Shown piece by piece: positions 1 to 9,500 of a stretch of 38,561 nucleotides of DNA. A model generated the notes under the pieces. The model was not told the origin of the DNA, ran no database searches, and saw only the letters and a program-made list of their open reading frames with translations. Source of the stretch: a virus; the IMG/VR virus record IMGVR_UViG_3300012931_000896, positions 1 through 38,561 of that record. One strand, written 5' to 3'. Within the stretch, counting starts at the first letter, position 1. Each line of letters opens with the position of its first letter. Position numbers and translations under genes: made by a program.

Positions 1-582
1 TCATCGCTTCAGCTCCAGGAATTTCCGCATCTCAATGGTATCTGTCAGGCTGTTGGGCGTCCCGGTAATCGTATGCTCAAAGACCTGGCCCATATCATCC
101 AGGCTCCGCCTGTCGCTATCTAGATTGACAATATCGCCCGGCTCCAGGCTGGGCAGATGGGATGCTAGGGCGATCTCCCGGATAATGGCCGCGTGTGTAT
201 GTGCATCAATCTCCGCTATTGCCCTGGCTTCGATCAATGTGCCGTTGTGATAAATTGCATGGGATATCTCATCCAGGTCCACAAACTCCTTTATCTTGAT
301 AATTTTGGCGCTGTCTCCGCTGGCCCCGGATATAATCAAATGCCAGGCATAATCATCCCGGAAGATGGACACCGGCGTTGTGGCGCCGGACGTATTAGTA
401 AGTGTAATCTCCAGGCTTGTGCCATATCCGCTCGATACCCCGCTTGCTTGTGCGTTTGTCTGTGCCGCTGCATCAGCCTCGCTCAGATATAGTGCAATCG
501 ATATTGCGCTCCCGGAAACTGCAAGCCGAACATACCAGACGGTATTTTCAGCGATATTCCAGTTGACGATTGATAGGGCCAT
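1..582 (-). CDS. Distal tail / fibre-associated protein, unrecognised
   Basis: This 193-residue protein is complete; its TGA stop is the first three bases of the window. I chose the ATG at 582 (MALSIVNW) because it lies two bases after the stop of the upstream LamG gene; a longer reading frame reaches 723 but overlaps that gene. No catalytic motif is visible. The middle is rich in Thr, Ser and Ala with beta-like segments. The C-terminal half contains a His- and Glu-rich stretch (IAEIDAHTHAAIIREIAL) and then a run resembling phage proteins that sit on the tail tip. Its position after the adhesin-like genes suggests a distal tail or fibre component (inference from order only). Confidence 0.55.
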   Translation of the reverse strand: MALSIVNWNIAENTVWYVRLAVSGSAISIALYLSEADAAAQTNAQASGVSSGYGTSLEITLTNTSGATTPVSIFRDDYAWHLIISGASGDSAKIIKIKEFVDLDEISHAIYHNGTLIEARAIAEIDAHTHAAIIREIALASHLPSLEPGDIVNLDSDRRSLDDMGQVFEHTITGTPNSLTDTIEMRKFLELKR

Positions 583-584
583 TT

Positions 585-1661
585 TTAGATAACCTCGCTC
601 ATCACAGATGACAGTCTGTGCGCAGTGACGGATCTGAATGCCGGGATGGCGCTGATTGTCTGCAAATAAACTCCCAGGTCTTTTAAAGTTGTGCCATCTG
701 TTACGGTCAACCATGTTGCCCAATTATTCAAAACTGTGCCGTCAGTAGCGGATAAATAAGTAACAAGATCTCTCATCTTAATTTTTGACGCGGCCAGTCC
801 CATTATAAAATCCGAAATATTCTGTCCCGCAACGTCCAGATTCAACTTACCGTCTTTTAAAATAAAACCGGAGATTACAGATAAATATGATTGTAAATCA
901 CGGAATTCCAGGCCGTCATGTGCTCGTAAATAAGCTTCAAAGTTTGTCAGTTTTTGATAATATGCGGACAAATTGAGAGATGCATTTTTTAATTCATAAT
1001 ACAAATCCGAAACTTCCGTGGCAGATAATGCTTTACCGTTAAAAAGGAAGACCTCATCCAGGCTTCCGGTTAGAAATTGCACTGGGGTGCCGATTTGATC
1101 TGTACATCCAATCCTAATATAATTTGTTGAAAAATAAACCGGCGGAGCTGTCCAGCTTACAGTAGCCTCCAATAAACCGTCTACATAAATTTTTAAATTA
1201 CTCTCATCCCATGTGCCAACTATAAAATGCCAGGCATTATTACTTACGACAGTAGTCGAATTAGCAACTTGATAATCAATGTTTTGAGAACCTCCAGTTC
1301 CTTTTGCTGAACCGACGCGTACGGTTCCATTAGTAAACAGATTTAGCCATATCCCATAGTATTTGCCAGTGTCTTGAGTCCGTGAATGGAAAATGCCCAC
1401 AGGATAAACTGATGTCTTAATTCGCCCCCCAATTGTAAAAGGTCCCGTCGGTCTGAAATCTGAATGATCCGTCGCAGAATAGGCGTCATTGCTGTCCAGA
1501 TCGACTCCTCCGCCATAATATCCGGTGACTGAGGCCGGATCTGATATCGCTGTCAAAGTATGCCCATTGGCAGTACTATCTGTGGTTAACGCCCCGCTCT
1601 CAAACCGGTAATATGCCTTTAATGCGCTATCATTGCACAGGCTATGATTAAATAGTTCCAT
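585..1661 (-). CDS. LamG/concanavalin-A-like tail adhesin
   Basis: This is a 358-residue protein. Residues about 10-220 fit a LamG/ConA-like jelly roll: an opening YYRFESG, a DSTANGHTLT segment, then WHFIVGTWDESNLKIYVDG and a closing SLDEVFLFN, which is the usual LamG_3 signature. Such domains bind carbohydrate or surface polymers. The C-terminal third is a series of similar short segments (YLRAHDGLEFRDL, YLSATDGTVLNNW, WLTVTDGTTLKDL), probably a repetitive stalk or trimerising region. The start at 1661 has a GAGG motif upstream and lies three bases after the preceding gene. In a phage tail cluster this is best read as a receptor-binding or fibre protein (inference). The coding strand looks more AT-rich than that of the head genes. 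Confidence 0.72.
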   Translation of the reverse strand: MELFNHSLCNDSALKAYYRFESGALTTDSTANGHTLTAISDPASVTGYYGGGVDLDSNDAYSATDHSDFRPTGPFTIGGRIKTSVYPVGIFHSRTQDTGKYYGIWLNLFTNGTVRVGSAKGTGGSQNIDYQVANSTTVVSNNAWHFIVGTWDESNLKIYVDGLLEATVSWTAPPVYFSTNYIRIGCTDQIGTPVQFLTGSLDEVFLFNGKALSATEVSDLYYELKNASLNLSAYYQKLTNFEAYLRAHDGLEFRDLQSYLSVISGFILKDGKLNLDVAGQNISDFIMGLAASKIKMRDLVTYLSATDGTVLNNWATWLTVTDGTTLKDLGVYLQTISAIPAFRSVTAHRLSSVMSEVI

Positions 1662-1664
1662 CTA

Positions 1665-2105
1665 TCATACCTCGACGAGTTGAGAGATTATCGGACCGAT
1701 AACTCCACATTTCCAGCCTTTAGTAGGTCCTCCACCCCATTCTATCCCCCAGGATCTTCGATCCCGGATTATCTTTCCGTCGCCGACCCGCCACGTCTCC
1801 ACAATGTCCTTGCCGGGCATCTTGCCGCAAAGCCAGAACGCCTGGATCTCGGCCCCGCCGCGTTGTCCTGGTGACTGCGCCGCCTCAACAAAAAAATTAT
1901 ATTGCTCCATTCCGCTTAAAACTATCTTGTGGCCGGTGGGCAGAAAAAATTCCAGCATCTCGATAGGCCGGTTAAAAAGCTCGCTCGCCCAGCCAGGATC
2001 ATTGTGTCGGATATCCGGGGTGACATATTCTTTCGGAGGCAGCTTGCCTGCAAAGGTAGCCCGGATGCGCCAGGCCATCTCGTGTTTTAGGATAAGAGGG
2101 ATCAT
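1665..2105 (-). CDS. Hypothetical tail-region protein
   Basis: This is a 146-residue protein that I do not recognise. Its ATG overlaps the TGA of the upstream gene (ATGA), so translation is probably coupled. It has many aromatic and Gly residues (EWGGGPTKGWKCG near the C-terminus), a hydrophobic FFLPTGHKIVLSG core, and no signal peptide or membrane helix. Compact proteins of this size between the hub and fibre genes occur in siphovirus-type transposable phages, but no function can be assigned from the sequence. Confidence 0.6.
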   Translation of the reverse strand: MIPLILKHEMAWRIRATFAGKLPPKEYVTPDIRHNDPGWASELFNRPIEMLEFFLPTGHKIVLSGMEQYNFFVEAAQSPGQRGGAEIQAFWLCGKMPGKDIVETWRVGDGKIIRDRRSWGIEWGGGPTKGWKCGVIGPIISQLVEV

Positions 2106-2758
2106 GAATATAAAAACCTCAGAGTCAGGACAATCGCCGTGCTCGTTTCAGGGCTGAATGTACTAGGGATCAACTGTTTGATATTAAAATACAGGTTTTT
2201 AGCAGCGGTTAATGCCGCCGTATCCAGACTGATCCTGCTGCCTGTCCCGGCCAGAGGCGTGCCTGACCATGTTGCAGATCCTGGCGCGGCGCCAGTTGTG
2301 GCAATGGCCAACAGTGTTGAGTCTACCGCCGTGCCCCCTCCTAAAAATGCATCCGTGCAAGTCGCATGGCTGCTGCTGTCCCATGCCTCCAAGTATGGTA
2401 TCCCTGCCGTAGCGCCATCAAAGTAGATGGCGAAGACATAGCGGGTGTCCCCTCCGCTCTGGCCGCCTGCTGTTGTCCCGGCCAGGGGAACCTGATCAAA
2501 TATGCTGGCCGAATAATCTTTTACAAAAGTCTTTGGCGCTTCGATGCTGCCGGAGCCTGGAATAATAATGGGAAATTTAGTTCCGGAACTGCTGTCGCCA
2601 TCCGTTTGTTGACTGTCCAGAAATAAGATTGAATCATTAGTCAGATCAATCACAACCCAGTTCGAACTGCTGCCTCCGGCCCCTCCGGAGGCATTGCCGC
2701 TATTTGCTCCGTCGTTGGATGTGTTGTTATAAAGCCAATATGTATTCGGTAAGCTCAT
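2102..2758 (-). CDS. Probable tail structural protein, Gly/Ser/Thr-rich
   Basis: This is a 218-residue protein. The N-terminal third is a low-complexity Gly/Ser/Asn segment (NSGNASGGAGGSSSN); the rest has alternating hydrophobic residues of a beta-rich fold and ends in IVLTLRFLYS. It starts at the ATG overlapping the stop of the upstream zinc-ribbon gene and ends overlapping the start of the next gene, so it sits in a tight translationally coupled string. The composition fits a virion surface protein. I cannot name a family; the structural role is inferred from neighbours. Confidence 0.6.
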   Translation of the reverse strand: MSLPNTYWLYNNTSNDGANSGNASGGAGGSSSNWVVIDLTNDSILFLDSQQTDGDSSSGTKFPIIIPGSGSIEAPKTFVKDYSASIFDQVPLAGTTAGGQSGGDTRYVFAIYFDGATAGIPYLEAWDSSSHATCTDAFLGGGTAVDSTLLAIATTGAAPGSATWSGTPLAGTGSRISLDTAALTAAKNLYFNIKQLIPSTFSPETSTAIVLTLRFLYS

Positions 2759-3111
2759 ATTGATTCTCCTTGTTTAATAATTTCCTCAATCGATAAATCA
2801 TTAAATTCCACGTATCCACACCCATTATTACAGCTCCCACAACCAGAACCACACAGCCATTTTGATTTAAACTGCTCATTGTCAGGCACAGCCAGTAACT
2901 TCATCATTTTACCGCATGCCGGGCATGCCTTTTGAGGCCGAATCCTTATGGGGCGATCTTTTTTAATCAGAACAATATCTTTCAATGTTTTATAGTTATC
3001 TTTGTATGCCCGTAAATCATTGACAGTCTTGCCCTGCGCCGTCATGTGATCAATAATATTAAGGGCGGTCTGAATTTCCTTAATGTTCCATGCCTCAAAG
3101 GTGTCTGTCAT
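2755..3111 (-). CDS. Zinc-ribbon protein of the tail cluster
   Basis: This is a 118-residue protein from the ATG at 3111, which overlaps the TGA of the tail hub gene. An alternative ATG lies five codons upstream. The C-terminal half has two Cys clusters, CPACGKMM and then a dense CGSGCGSCNNGC run, which together look like a zinc ribbon with extra cysteines. The N-terminal half is helical (IKEIQTALNIIDHM). A metal-binding protein between tail genes could be a small structural or assembly factor. No specific family is recognised. Confidence 0.6.
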   Translation of the reverse strand: MTDTFEAWNIKEIQTALNIIDHMTAQGKTVNDLRAYKDNYKTLKDIVLIKKDRPIRIRPQKACPACGKMMKLLAVPDNEQFKSKWLCGSGCGSCNNGCGYVEFNDLSIEEIIKQGESI

Positions 3112-5999
3112 GTTCCACACTGCCATTGATAGGTTTTACTGCCCTCCACATAACATCTTGTTTGCCCTTCAGGCACAGGCCCTGGTGTCCCATGTGCTTC
3201 ACAGGGGCCGCCGACGCAGCTTTCCTCACAAGTGGTGCCTTCTTCATAATAGCCGCACCAATCGTCCAGATATTTATATTGACCAATTATAAACTCAAAA
3301 ATACCAGTTCCCTCCCATCCGCCGCATTCATCAATTAATACCCATGTCCCTGCGGTGTTGCGGATTTCAGCCGTGACCTCGCTTCCACACGCATCAGTAA
3401 TCGTGACAATGGCAACAACCGCATAATCCGTCACGCACGCCCCGCTCGCACAGATCAATGTTGCGCTCTGGCCGTCAGTTGTATAACTCTGCACGCCATT
3501 GATCGTATACCCCAGGCTTGAGGTCTCGAAGGTATAAGGTGCAACACCTCCGGTCACATAGATGCCGATACTGCCACCCGCCACTATCGTATCTGCGGTA
3601 TTTTCATCATCCAGGGCAAATGTCTCCGCATTATGACATTCGTCACATTGTTCCCAGCACGCATCAATTGCCGCCTGTTTTATCTCCGCATATTTCTCCC
3701 AGAATTCCGGCGTCCCCAAAGTTAGGTCATAATCCTGGACAACAATCTTAGAAATTGTCCGCCCGCTGGCCCCGTCATAATTTTGCGTGGTGCCATATGT
3801 CGATATTTCTCCTGTGCATAGGGTCTCGCAGTCGCAATCATCATATTCCAGGGCAGTCGCAAATCTACCGGCCAACGCAGCAGGGCTGGGGTCAGAGGAG
3901 ACGCTGTTTGTCATGCACAATTTATCCTTATCAGGATCATCCGGATCATTAGGATCAGTTCCTCTCGCAATCTCCTCAAGGTCAGTCAATTCATCTTCGT
4001 CAGTATCGGGATTTGTAGGATCGGTCCCTTTCTCGTATTCCTCAAGGTCAGTCAATCCATCTTCGTCATAGTCCCCGGTCCCGTCCTGGCTCAAATCACC
4101 AAAATTATCAATTTCCCAGGCATCATCCATCCCGTCATTATCGCTGTCAGTGATATCTTCATCGTCCGGCCCAGTGGCGGAACCATCGCTGGCAGGATCA
4201 TAAGTCGAATCATCTCCCCCGACGTCGCCATACCCTCCATCCTGGTCATCGTCTAACTCAGAGGGATAATCATCTGCGGGGACTGTGTTGTCCTCTATGC
4301 TTATCTCAATGCTGGCATTGGCCCCTTCCTCACGGGTAGAGGCAATCCAGGCCATAATCTTGCATTTTCCCAACAAAGTACCGGTAAAGGTATTCAACGC
4401 CGCTCCCTGGGCAATATAATTAACCAGCAATGCCGTCCCTGCGTCCAGGTCAGTAGACAAGGCAATCGTCTTGCCCTCATGTGAGCTATACAGGTTAGAT
4501 CCGTATGCCGCGCCATCCTCATCGGCCCTGCGTACGGATGATACGCTTTTAGGGTACATTGAGATCTCGCATTGAGTAAGACCGGCAATGTTATCTATAG
4601 CTATTGTATCCTCATTTTTAATTGACACCGTCCCTAATCTGGCCGACGTCCAACTAAGGGCGCCGCGTTTTGTGGCGATAATGCTCATGTATACATATCG
4701 CCCGGCTGTGACAGGGCCGCTCTCCTCAACGTACACGATCAATTGCGATGTCCCGCCTTTTTCTATGGAGGAAGGAGCTGCAGTCAGCGCTATTGAAGGA
4801 GGGCACTGGCAAGGGTTGTCGATATAAACAATCGCAGCGCCCTCCTGCCCTTCCACATCTGCCGTAATCGTTACATCATCAGCGGTTGATCCCGCGGTCA
4901 GGTAATTTACCGCAATTCCATCGGAGTAATAGGTGACAACGAGCGTCTGGTTGCAATAAGACAATTTATTGGTAAGAGTGATAGTGTTGTCGTCAGTTGT
5001 ATATCCTCCAGCCGCCAGGTTGCTGCGACGGCCTGTGTCTGATGCCGCCCAGACGCCCACAACTGAGCTGGGCTCGGAAGCAACCACAACGCTATGAAAC
5101 GTCGCGGCTTGTTGTTTCTCGTTTTTAATCAGGATTCGTTTTGTATTCGATTTGGAAGATGACAGAGAGGCATAGGCGCTGTTTTTAGTCCAGCTCACGA
5201 CCTGATTATTAATCGGATTTCCCTCTGAGTCTTTAACCTGGGCATAGATGGCAGATTTTGAGACGCCATCAGCGGAAAGACATTCGTCCGCGACTGTAAC
5301 CGTCACGGAATAACTGCCCTGAGTCCCGGTCGGGGTAATGGAGATGCGATTGCCGAATGTAGGCCATTCAGGGCTCTCGGTAATCTCAGCGATATCATCA
5401 TCAGTAATGGTCACATCCGCCGTTGTCGGCGCGTAATCAACCTGTTTAATGCACAAATGCCCCAGCCGATCGGTAGTCACCTTCGCCCCGGCAAACCCGG
5501 CAAGTTCGGTGATCACGTCAATGGGATAAACACCTTCCACCTCATAAGTTGATGGATAAATCACAAAATCATCAGTATCGCTGTAATCCGGGTCCCAGGC
5601 AAGACCGACCAGGTCGCACATCTCCTCGCAAACGCCGAAAAATGTGGTCTGAGTTGTCCAGGTCTTTGTAACCTTAACGGCAAAGGGCTCGGCCAGCAGT
5701 GCCGTCAGGGATCTGCCCCATACGCCGGTCATCAGGTCGGATCGAGTTGTAGAGGCCAGGGCAGGCCGCTCGATAAAAAACATCCCCTGGCTTACAAAGC
5801 TTGTCCCGTTTTTTGTGAGGATCTCGATCTCTGGTGATTCGGATATCTGCGTAAAATCAAGGGAGGCATATAAATCAGAGTCTACAATATCCAGCGTCAT
5901 CTCCCGGCAATAGCTATCCAGCGAGCAGGCAATGGAAAACCCGCTCACCTTGTTGGAGATGTCAACGCTGTTTAATAATATCTGCCAGCCGTATGCCAT
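3108..5999 (-). CDS. Large tail hub/tip protein with Ig-like and calcium-repeat domains
   Basis: This is a 963-residue protein. Residues 1-200 look like a siphovirus tail-hub module (N-terminal MAYGWQILLNSVDISNKV). Residues about 235-330 resemble a Big_1/invasin-type Ig domain (SKSAIYAQVKDSEGNPINNQ, then VVSW), followed by a second Ig-like module around 400-560. Residues about 610-695 are Asp-rich repeats of the form DSDNDGMDDAWE, DYDEDGLTDLEEYEKGTDP, DTDEDELTDLEEIARGTDP, which match thrombospondin type-3 calcium-binding repeats of secreted bacterial proteins. A third Ig-like module and a Cys-rich tail (EEGTTCEESCVGGPCEAHG) follow. The gene lies downstream of the tape measure, where the hub or tip protein is expected. 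The extra domains probably extend it outward to touch the host surface (inference). Confidence 0.68.
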   Translation of the reverse strand: MAYGWQILLNSVDISNKVSGFSIACSLDSYCREMTLDIVDSDLYASLDFTQISESPEIEILTKNGTSFVSQGMFFIERPALASTTRSDLMTGVWGRSLTALLAEPFAVKVTKTWTTQTTFFGVCEEMCDLVGLAWDPDYSDTDDFVIYPSTYEVEGVYPIDVITELAGFAGAKVTTDRLGHLCIKQVDYAPTTADVTITDDDIAEITESPEWPTFGNRISITPTGTQGSYSVTVTVADECLSADGVSKSAIYAQVKDSEGNPINNQVVSWTKNSAYASLSSSKSNTKRILIKNEKQQAATFHSVVVASEPSSVVGVWAASDTGRRSNLAAGGYTTDDNTITLTNKLSYCNQTLVVTYYSDGIAVNYLTAGSTADDVTITADVEGQEGAAIVYIDNPCQCPPSIALTAAPSSIEKGGTSQLIVYVEESGPVTAGRYVYMSIIATKRGALSWTSARLGTVSIKNEDTIAIDNIAGLTQCEISMYPKSVSSVRRADEDGAAYGSNLYSSHEGKTIALSTDLDAGTALLVNYIAQGAALNTFTGTLLGKCKIMAWIASTREEGANASIEISIEDNTVPADDYPSELDDDQDGGYGDVGGDDSTYDPASDGSATGPDDEDITDSDNDGMDDAWEIDNFGDLSQDGTGDYDEDGLTDLEEYEKGTDPTNPDTDEDELTDLEEIARGTDPNDPDDPDKDKLCMTNSVSSDPSPAALAGRFATALEYDDCDCETLCTGEISTYGTTQNYDGASGRTISKIVVQDYDLTLGTPEFWEKYAEIKQAAIDACWEQCDECHNAETFALDDENTADTIVAGGSIGIYVTGGVAPYTFETSSLGYTINGVQSYTTDGQSATLICASGACVTDYAVVAIVTITDACGSEVTAEIRNTAGTWVLIDECGGWEGTGIFEFIIGQYKYLDDWCGYYEEGTTCEESCVGGPCEAHGTPGPVPEGQTRCYVEGSKTYQWQCGT

Positions 6000-6014
6000 T
6001 TATCTTTCCATTCT

Positions 6015-6047
6015 ACGTTCGATGTTCAACGTTGGACGTTCGATGTT
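6015..6047. repeat. GTTC-type heptamer array
   Basis: The stretch is built of degenerate 7-bp units of the form RAYGTTS (GATGTTC, AACGTTG, GACGTTC, GATGTTA). It lies between the hub gene and the 6046-6507 gene and contributes the TAA stop of the latter. Similar arrays recur at 6545-6586, 10345-10383, 20747-20780, 21375-21396, 25095-25173, 27190-27226, 28744-28783, 30010-30053 and 30300-30336. Confidence 0.8.
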
Positions 6048-6507
6048 AAATCGCCTTTGAAATAATTATTAAATCAATGCTGTAGCTATAAATTACCGTG
6101 CCATGCTGCGCCCAGAAAAGGTTTTTGCGATACACAAATCCGTTGGGCCGCGCAAACCGAACCAGCCAGACGCTGAACCCGTCCGTAAAATAATACTGCC
6201 CGTCAACAGTCTCATAGATAACCTTAATGGCCGCGACAATAGAGGCGCTTAAGGCGTCGGTGTCGGAGAAAACAATATGCCCGTCGCTGGCCACAACACC
6301 AAAGTCCTGAATAACATTGCCGCCAAGGGTCTGTATAACGCTGCCCCTGCCGATCTCGCCGGACATCTCATCAAACGAGGCATCACCCAGAATAGCAGGC
6401 TGATCCAGCACAACCAGAGTTGCGGGTGCGGGAGATGCCGTCGCCGGTGTGACTGTGGCGGTGATGTCCGTGGAGTAAAATGCAAAGTTTTTTTGTTCAG
6501 TCGTCAT
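6046..6507 (-). CDS. Hypothetical tail protein after the tape measure
   Basis: This is a 153-residue protein located between the tape measure and the hub gene, the place held by distal tail proteins in siphovirus-type Mu relatives. The sequence is beta-rich with many Val, Ile and aromatic residues (VWLVRFARPNGFVYRKNLFW, C-terminal YSYSIDLIIISKAI) and has no membrane segment. I recognise no named family. The stop codon lies inside a dispersed heptamer repeat, so the last residues may have been altered by that repeat. Confidence 0.6.
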   Translation of the reverse strand: MTTEQKNFAFYSTDITATVTPATASPAPATLVVLDQPAILGDASFDEMSGEIGRGSVIQTLGGNVIQDFGVVASDGHIVFSDTDALSASIVAAIKVIYETVDGQYYFTDGFSVWLVRFARPNGFVYRKNLFWAQHGTVIYSYSIDLIIISKAI

Positions 6508-6522
6508 ATTTTTGCTTGTTGT

Positions 6523-6586
6523 CCTGCGACTTGATCGCAGGGTCCATTCAACGTTGGATGTTGGATGTTGGACGTTCGACGTTCAG
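6523..6586. repeat. CTTGA-loop palindrome followed by heptamer array
   Basis: At 6523-6541 the stem CCTGCGA / TCGCAGG encloses the loop CTTGA. It is followed directly by a GTTC-type heptamer array (6545-6586) that runs up to the stop of the tape-measure gene. The palindrome belongs to a small family with changed but still paired stems, also seen at 10315-10331 and 33889-33911. Confidence 0.75.
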
Positions 6587-6588
6587 TT

Positions 6589-9500
6589 TTATCTTTTACT
6601 CAATCCCATCTTGACTAATTCCCTTTCAAACTCCTTGACCATGCCCCGAGTAACCGCTGTGTTGCCTATAACTTTAAGCGGCATCTCAACTCCGCCTGCA
6701 GTAAAATTCAGTGTTATAACCTCGCCTCCTCCTGCCATACCGACCATCCCGCCCGCTGCAAATCGTGAAACCTGAGCCTGTCGAAGGTCCGGCATGGAGA
6801 TATTGGAGATAAGCCCGCCTACCCTGGCGCGCACCACGTCGGAGAGGTTAAGACTCATAGCATTCAGGCCGTTAAATAGAGCTGCCCCGTATTTCTGCAC
6901 CGCCTCCTTGCGTACAACAAACTCCCCGGCCTCCAGGAGAGCGCGGATACGGTCCCCGCCACCATAACCGGCCAGCTTGCCGCCTCCGGCAAGGCCCACC
7001 ATCCCGCCGGTCTTTTTTGCTTCAACAGTGGAGTTGATCGTCACGACCCTGATATATTTTGTCTCATCTTTAGTAAGTGCGTTAATGGCAGATTGCGCCG
7101 CTGAAAGCCCGCTCAGAGTTATGGTGATCTTCGCCTCTCTCGCTTTTGTAATGGTATCCAACTGTGCCTTTATTGCATCGGCAGTAGCCTGCCATTGAGC
7201 CAGGGCTGTTGCAGCCGCGCTTTTTTGCTGCCCATAAAGGTCCTCCATAAATGTGCCGACCGACTTAACTCCGTTAATGGCAATCGTCTTTGTATCTTCC
7301 AGCGATTGAGATACAACCTCCTTCCCGCTTTCATCCACAGTCTTCACTGTGGTAGCCAGCCCGGCATATAGACCCTCGGCATCCTTGGCCAGCTTTTCCG
7401 CAAGCTCATAATCGCCCGCGGCCAGGGCCTGTTTTGCGGCATAATATTTTTGATCCGCCTGCAATTTCTGGTCATTCCATGCCTGGGCCTCGGTCAACCC
7501 CAACCGGCCCAACTCACGGATCTTGTCCTCAGTGGAAAGCTTCGCATACTTGATCTTTTCTTCCCACGCGATAACCTGTTGGGCATAATCAGCCGCCGCC
7601 TTTTTGGCATCGTCATAAGCGGCCTTAGCAGCCTTTTCAAACTCATCCAGTTGTTCTGTGGAGGCATCCACGGCCTTGGTCGGTTTCTGCATCTCTGTGG
7701 CCGCAGCCGCAGCAGCCGCGCCCACCTTGTCAAACTCCGTCTGGATCTCCGTGAGCCGTGCGTTCACGGTCACAAGTTCTTTCTGAGCTGCTTTGGCCTC
7801 ATCTGTGGCCTGCCCCAGCGCTGTAGTCTTTTCAGCCTGTTGCTCCAGCTTCACTTTAAGGGCTGTATAATATGTCCTGGCCGCTGCCAGACTTTGACGG
7901 AATTTAGCGAGATCTGCCTGGGCCGCCGTGGTGATATCGCCAGGGAGCTTGAAGTCTTTGAACTCTTCATATTTTTTCATTAACTGGTCGGCGTTATTAG
8001 TTAGACTTGTCTGGGCTGTCTCCAGTTCCTTTCCCGCCTTTACAGCCAGGTACATCTCTTTGGCGAGGGTCGCTAATTGATAAGAGGTATAAAGCACGGA
8101 GCCGGCAAGGCCTGCCTTCATCAAGGCTCCCGACGCCGTAAATTGGGCATTGAGTGTGCCTACGGCTAACTGTGCCGTTGAAATCTTAGTGATCATCCCT
8201 CCCAGTGCGGTCACAAGAGTTCCAAGCCCCATTTTCCACAGGGCAGTCCCGGCTACAACGGCTGCGAATGATGCAATGATTAATTTAGTGGCAGGATCAG
8301 CCTCTCCAATCATATCTATCAATGACCGCAATGCCTTTGTGACAGGCAAAAGCCCCTTTGATACGAGCGCCCCGGCTGAAATCATAAGCGAATCAATCTC
8401 GTTGGTGAAGAGCTTCATCTGATTGGCAGGCGTGTCTTTCATCTTGGCATAGGCTTCCTCCATAGATCCCGTGGAATTAGCCATTTCGGACAGGGTGGCG
8501 GTGAGTACATCAAAGTTTTGTGTCAGGGCCAACACGCCGGTGCGCGCTTCTACATCCGGTATCAGATTTCTCATCTGGTCAATGGACAGGTTCTTTTTAC
8601 GCAGGGCATCCAGTGTCGGGATCAGGCCCTGCCAGGTTATACCCAGCTTGTCAAACTCCTCCTTGGCTGTATCAGCAGGAGCGGCCAGGGCATTAATAGC
8701 GCCCCTCAGCGCGGTTATTGCCATAGGCGTTTTGAGGCCTACTTTGGTCAATGCAGCTATGCTGCCAGCAAGGTCGGTAAAATTAATGCCAGCAGCCTTT
8801 GCGGTCGGCAAGACCTGGCCCAGGCTCTGGGCTAGGTCTTCAAATTTCAAGACACCTAGCTTGACCGTCTGAAACAGGATGTCATATACCGACCCTAATT
8901 CATCGATTGATTTGCCGTAGGCATTAATAACGCTAATCCCTACATTGGCGGCGGTTTTGGTGTCAGTAACACCGGCAACCGCAGCCTTTGCGGATTGTTC
9001 AAGAACGCCGACTGATTTTTCAAGGGCAACGCCTGCCGACAATATGTCATACTCGGCAGCAGCCAATTCAGAGGCGGTCTGTGGTATCTCCTTTGTCAGG
9101 CCCCTTATCTCATCCGTTAATCCGGCAAATTTCTCCTTGCTGACGTCGATCTGCGTGTTCACCTCGCCCATGCGCTGAGAGAACTCGCTGTAACGCTGAA
9201 ACGATTTGATAGCCGCATATCCGGCCCCGGCCAGGGCGAGAAGTCCGGCCTTTGCCTGGCCGATTGAAGTTGCCCAATCGCCGGTCTCTTTTCTCAGCTC
9301 CGCTGTCTTTTCCTTCAGCTTTTGTTTTGCCGCGTAAAGCTCCGAGGTTGTCAAAGTCCCGGATTTTCTGAGGGTCTCATAAGACCCGCGCAGGGCGGCA
9401 ATCTCAGTTTGAATTGCCTTATAAGGCCGGACGCCGAGGGTCGCCTGTGCTGCCAAAACCTCCTTGGTTTTCGTTGTCGATGCCCTTAACAGCTCCTGTG

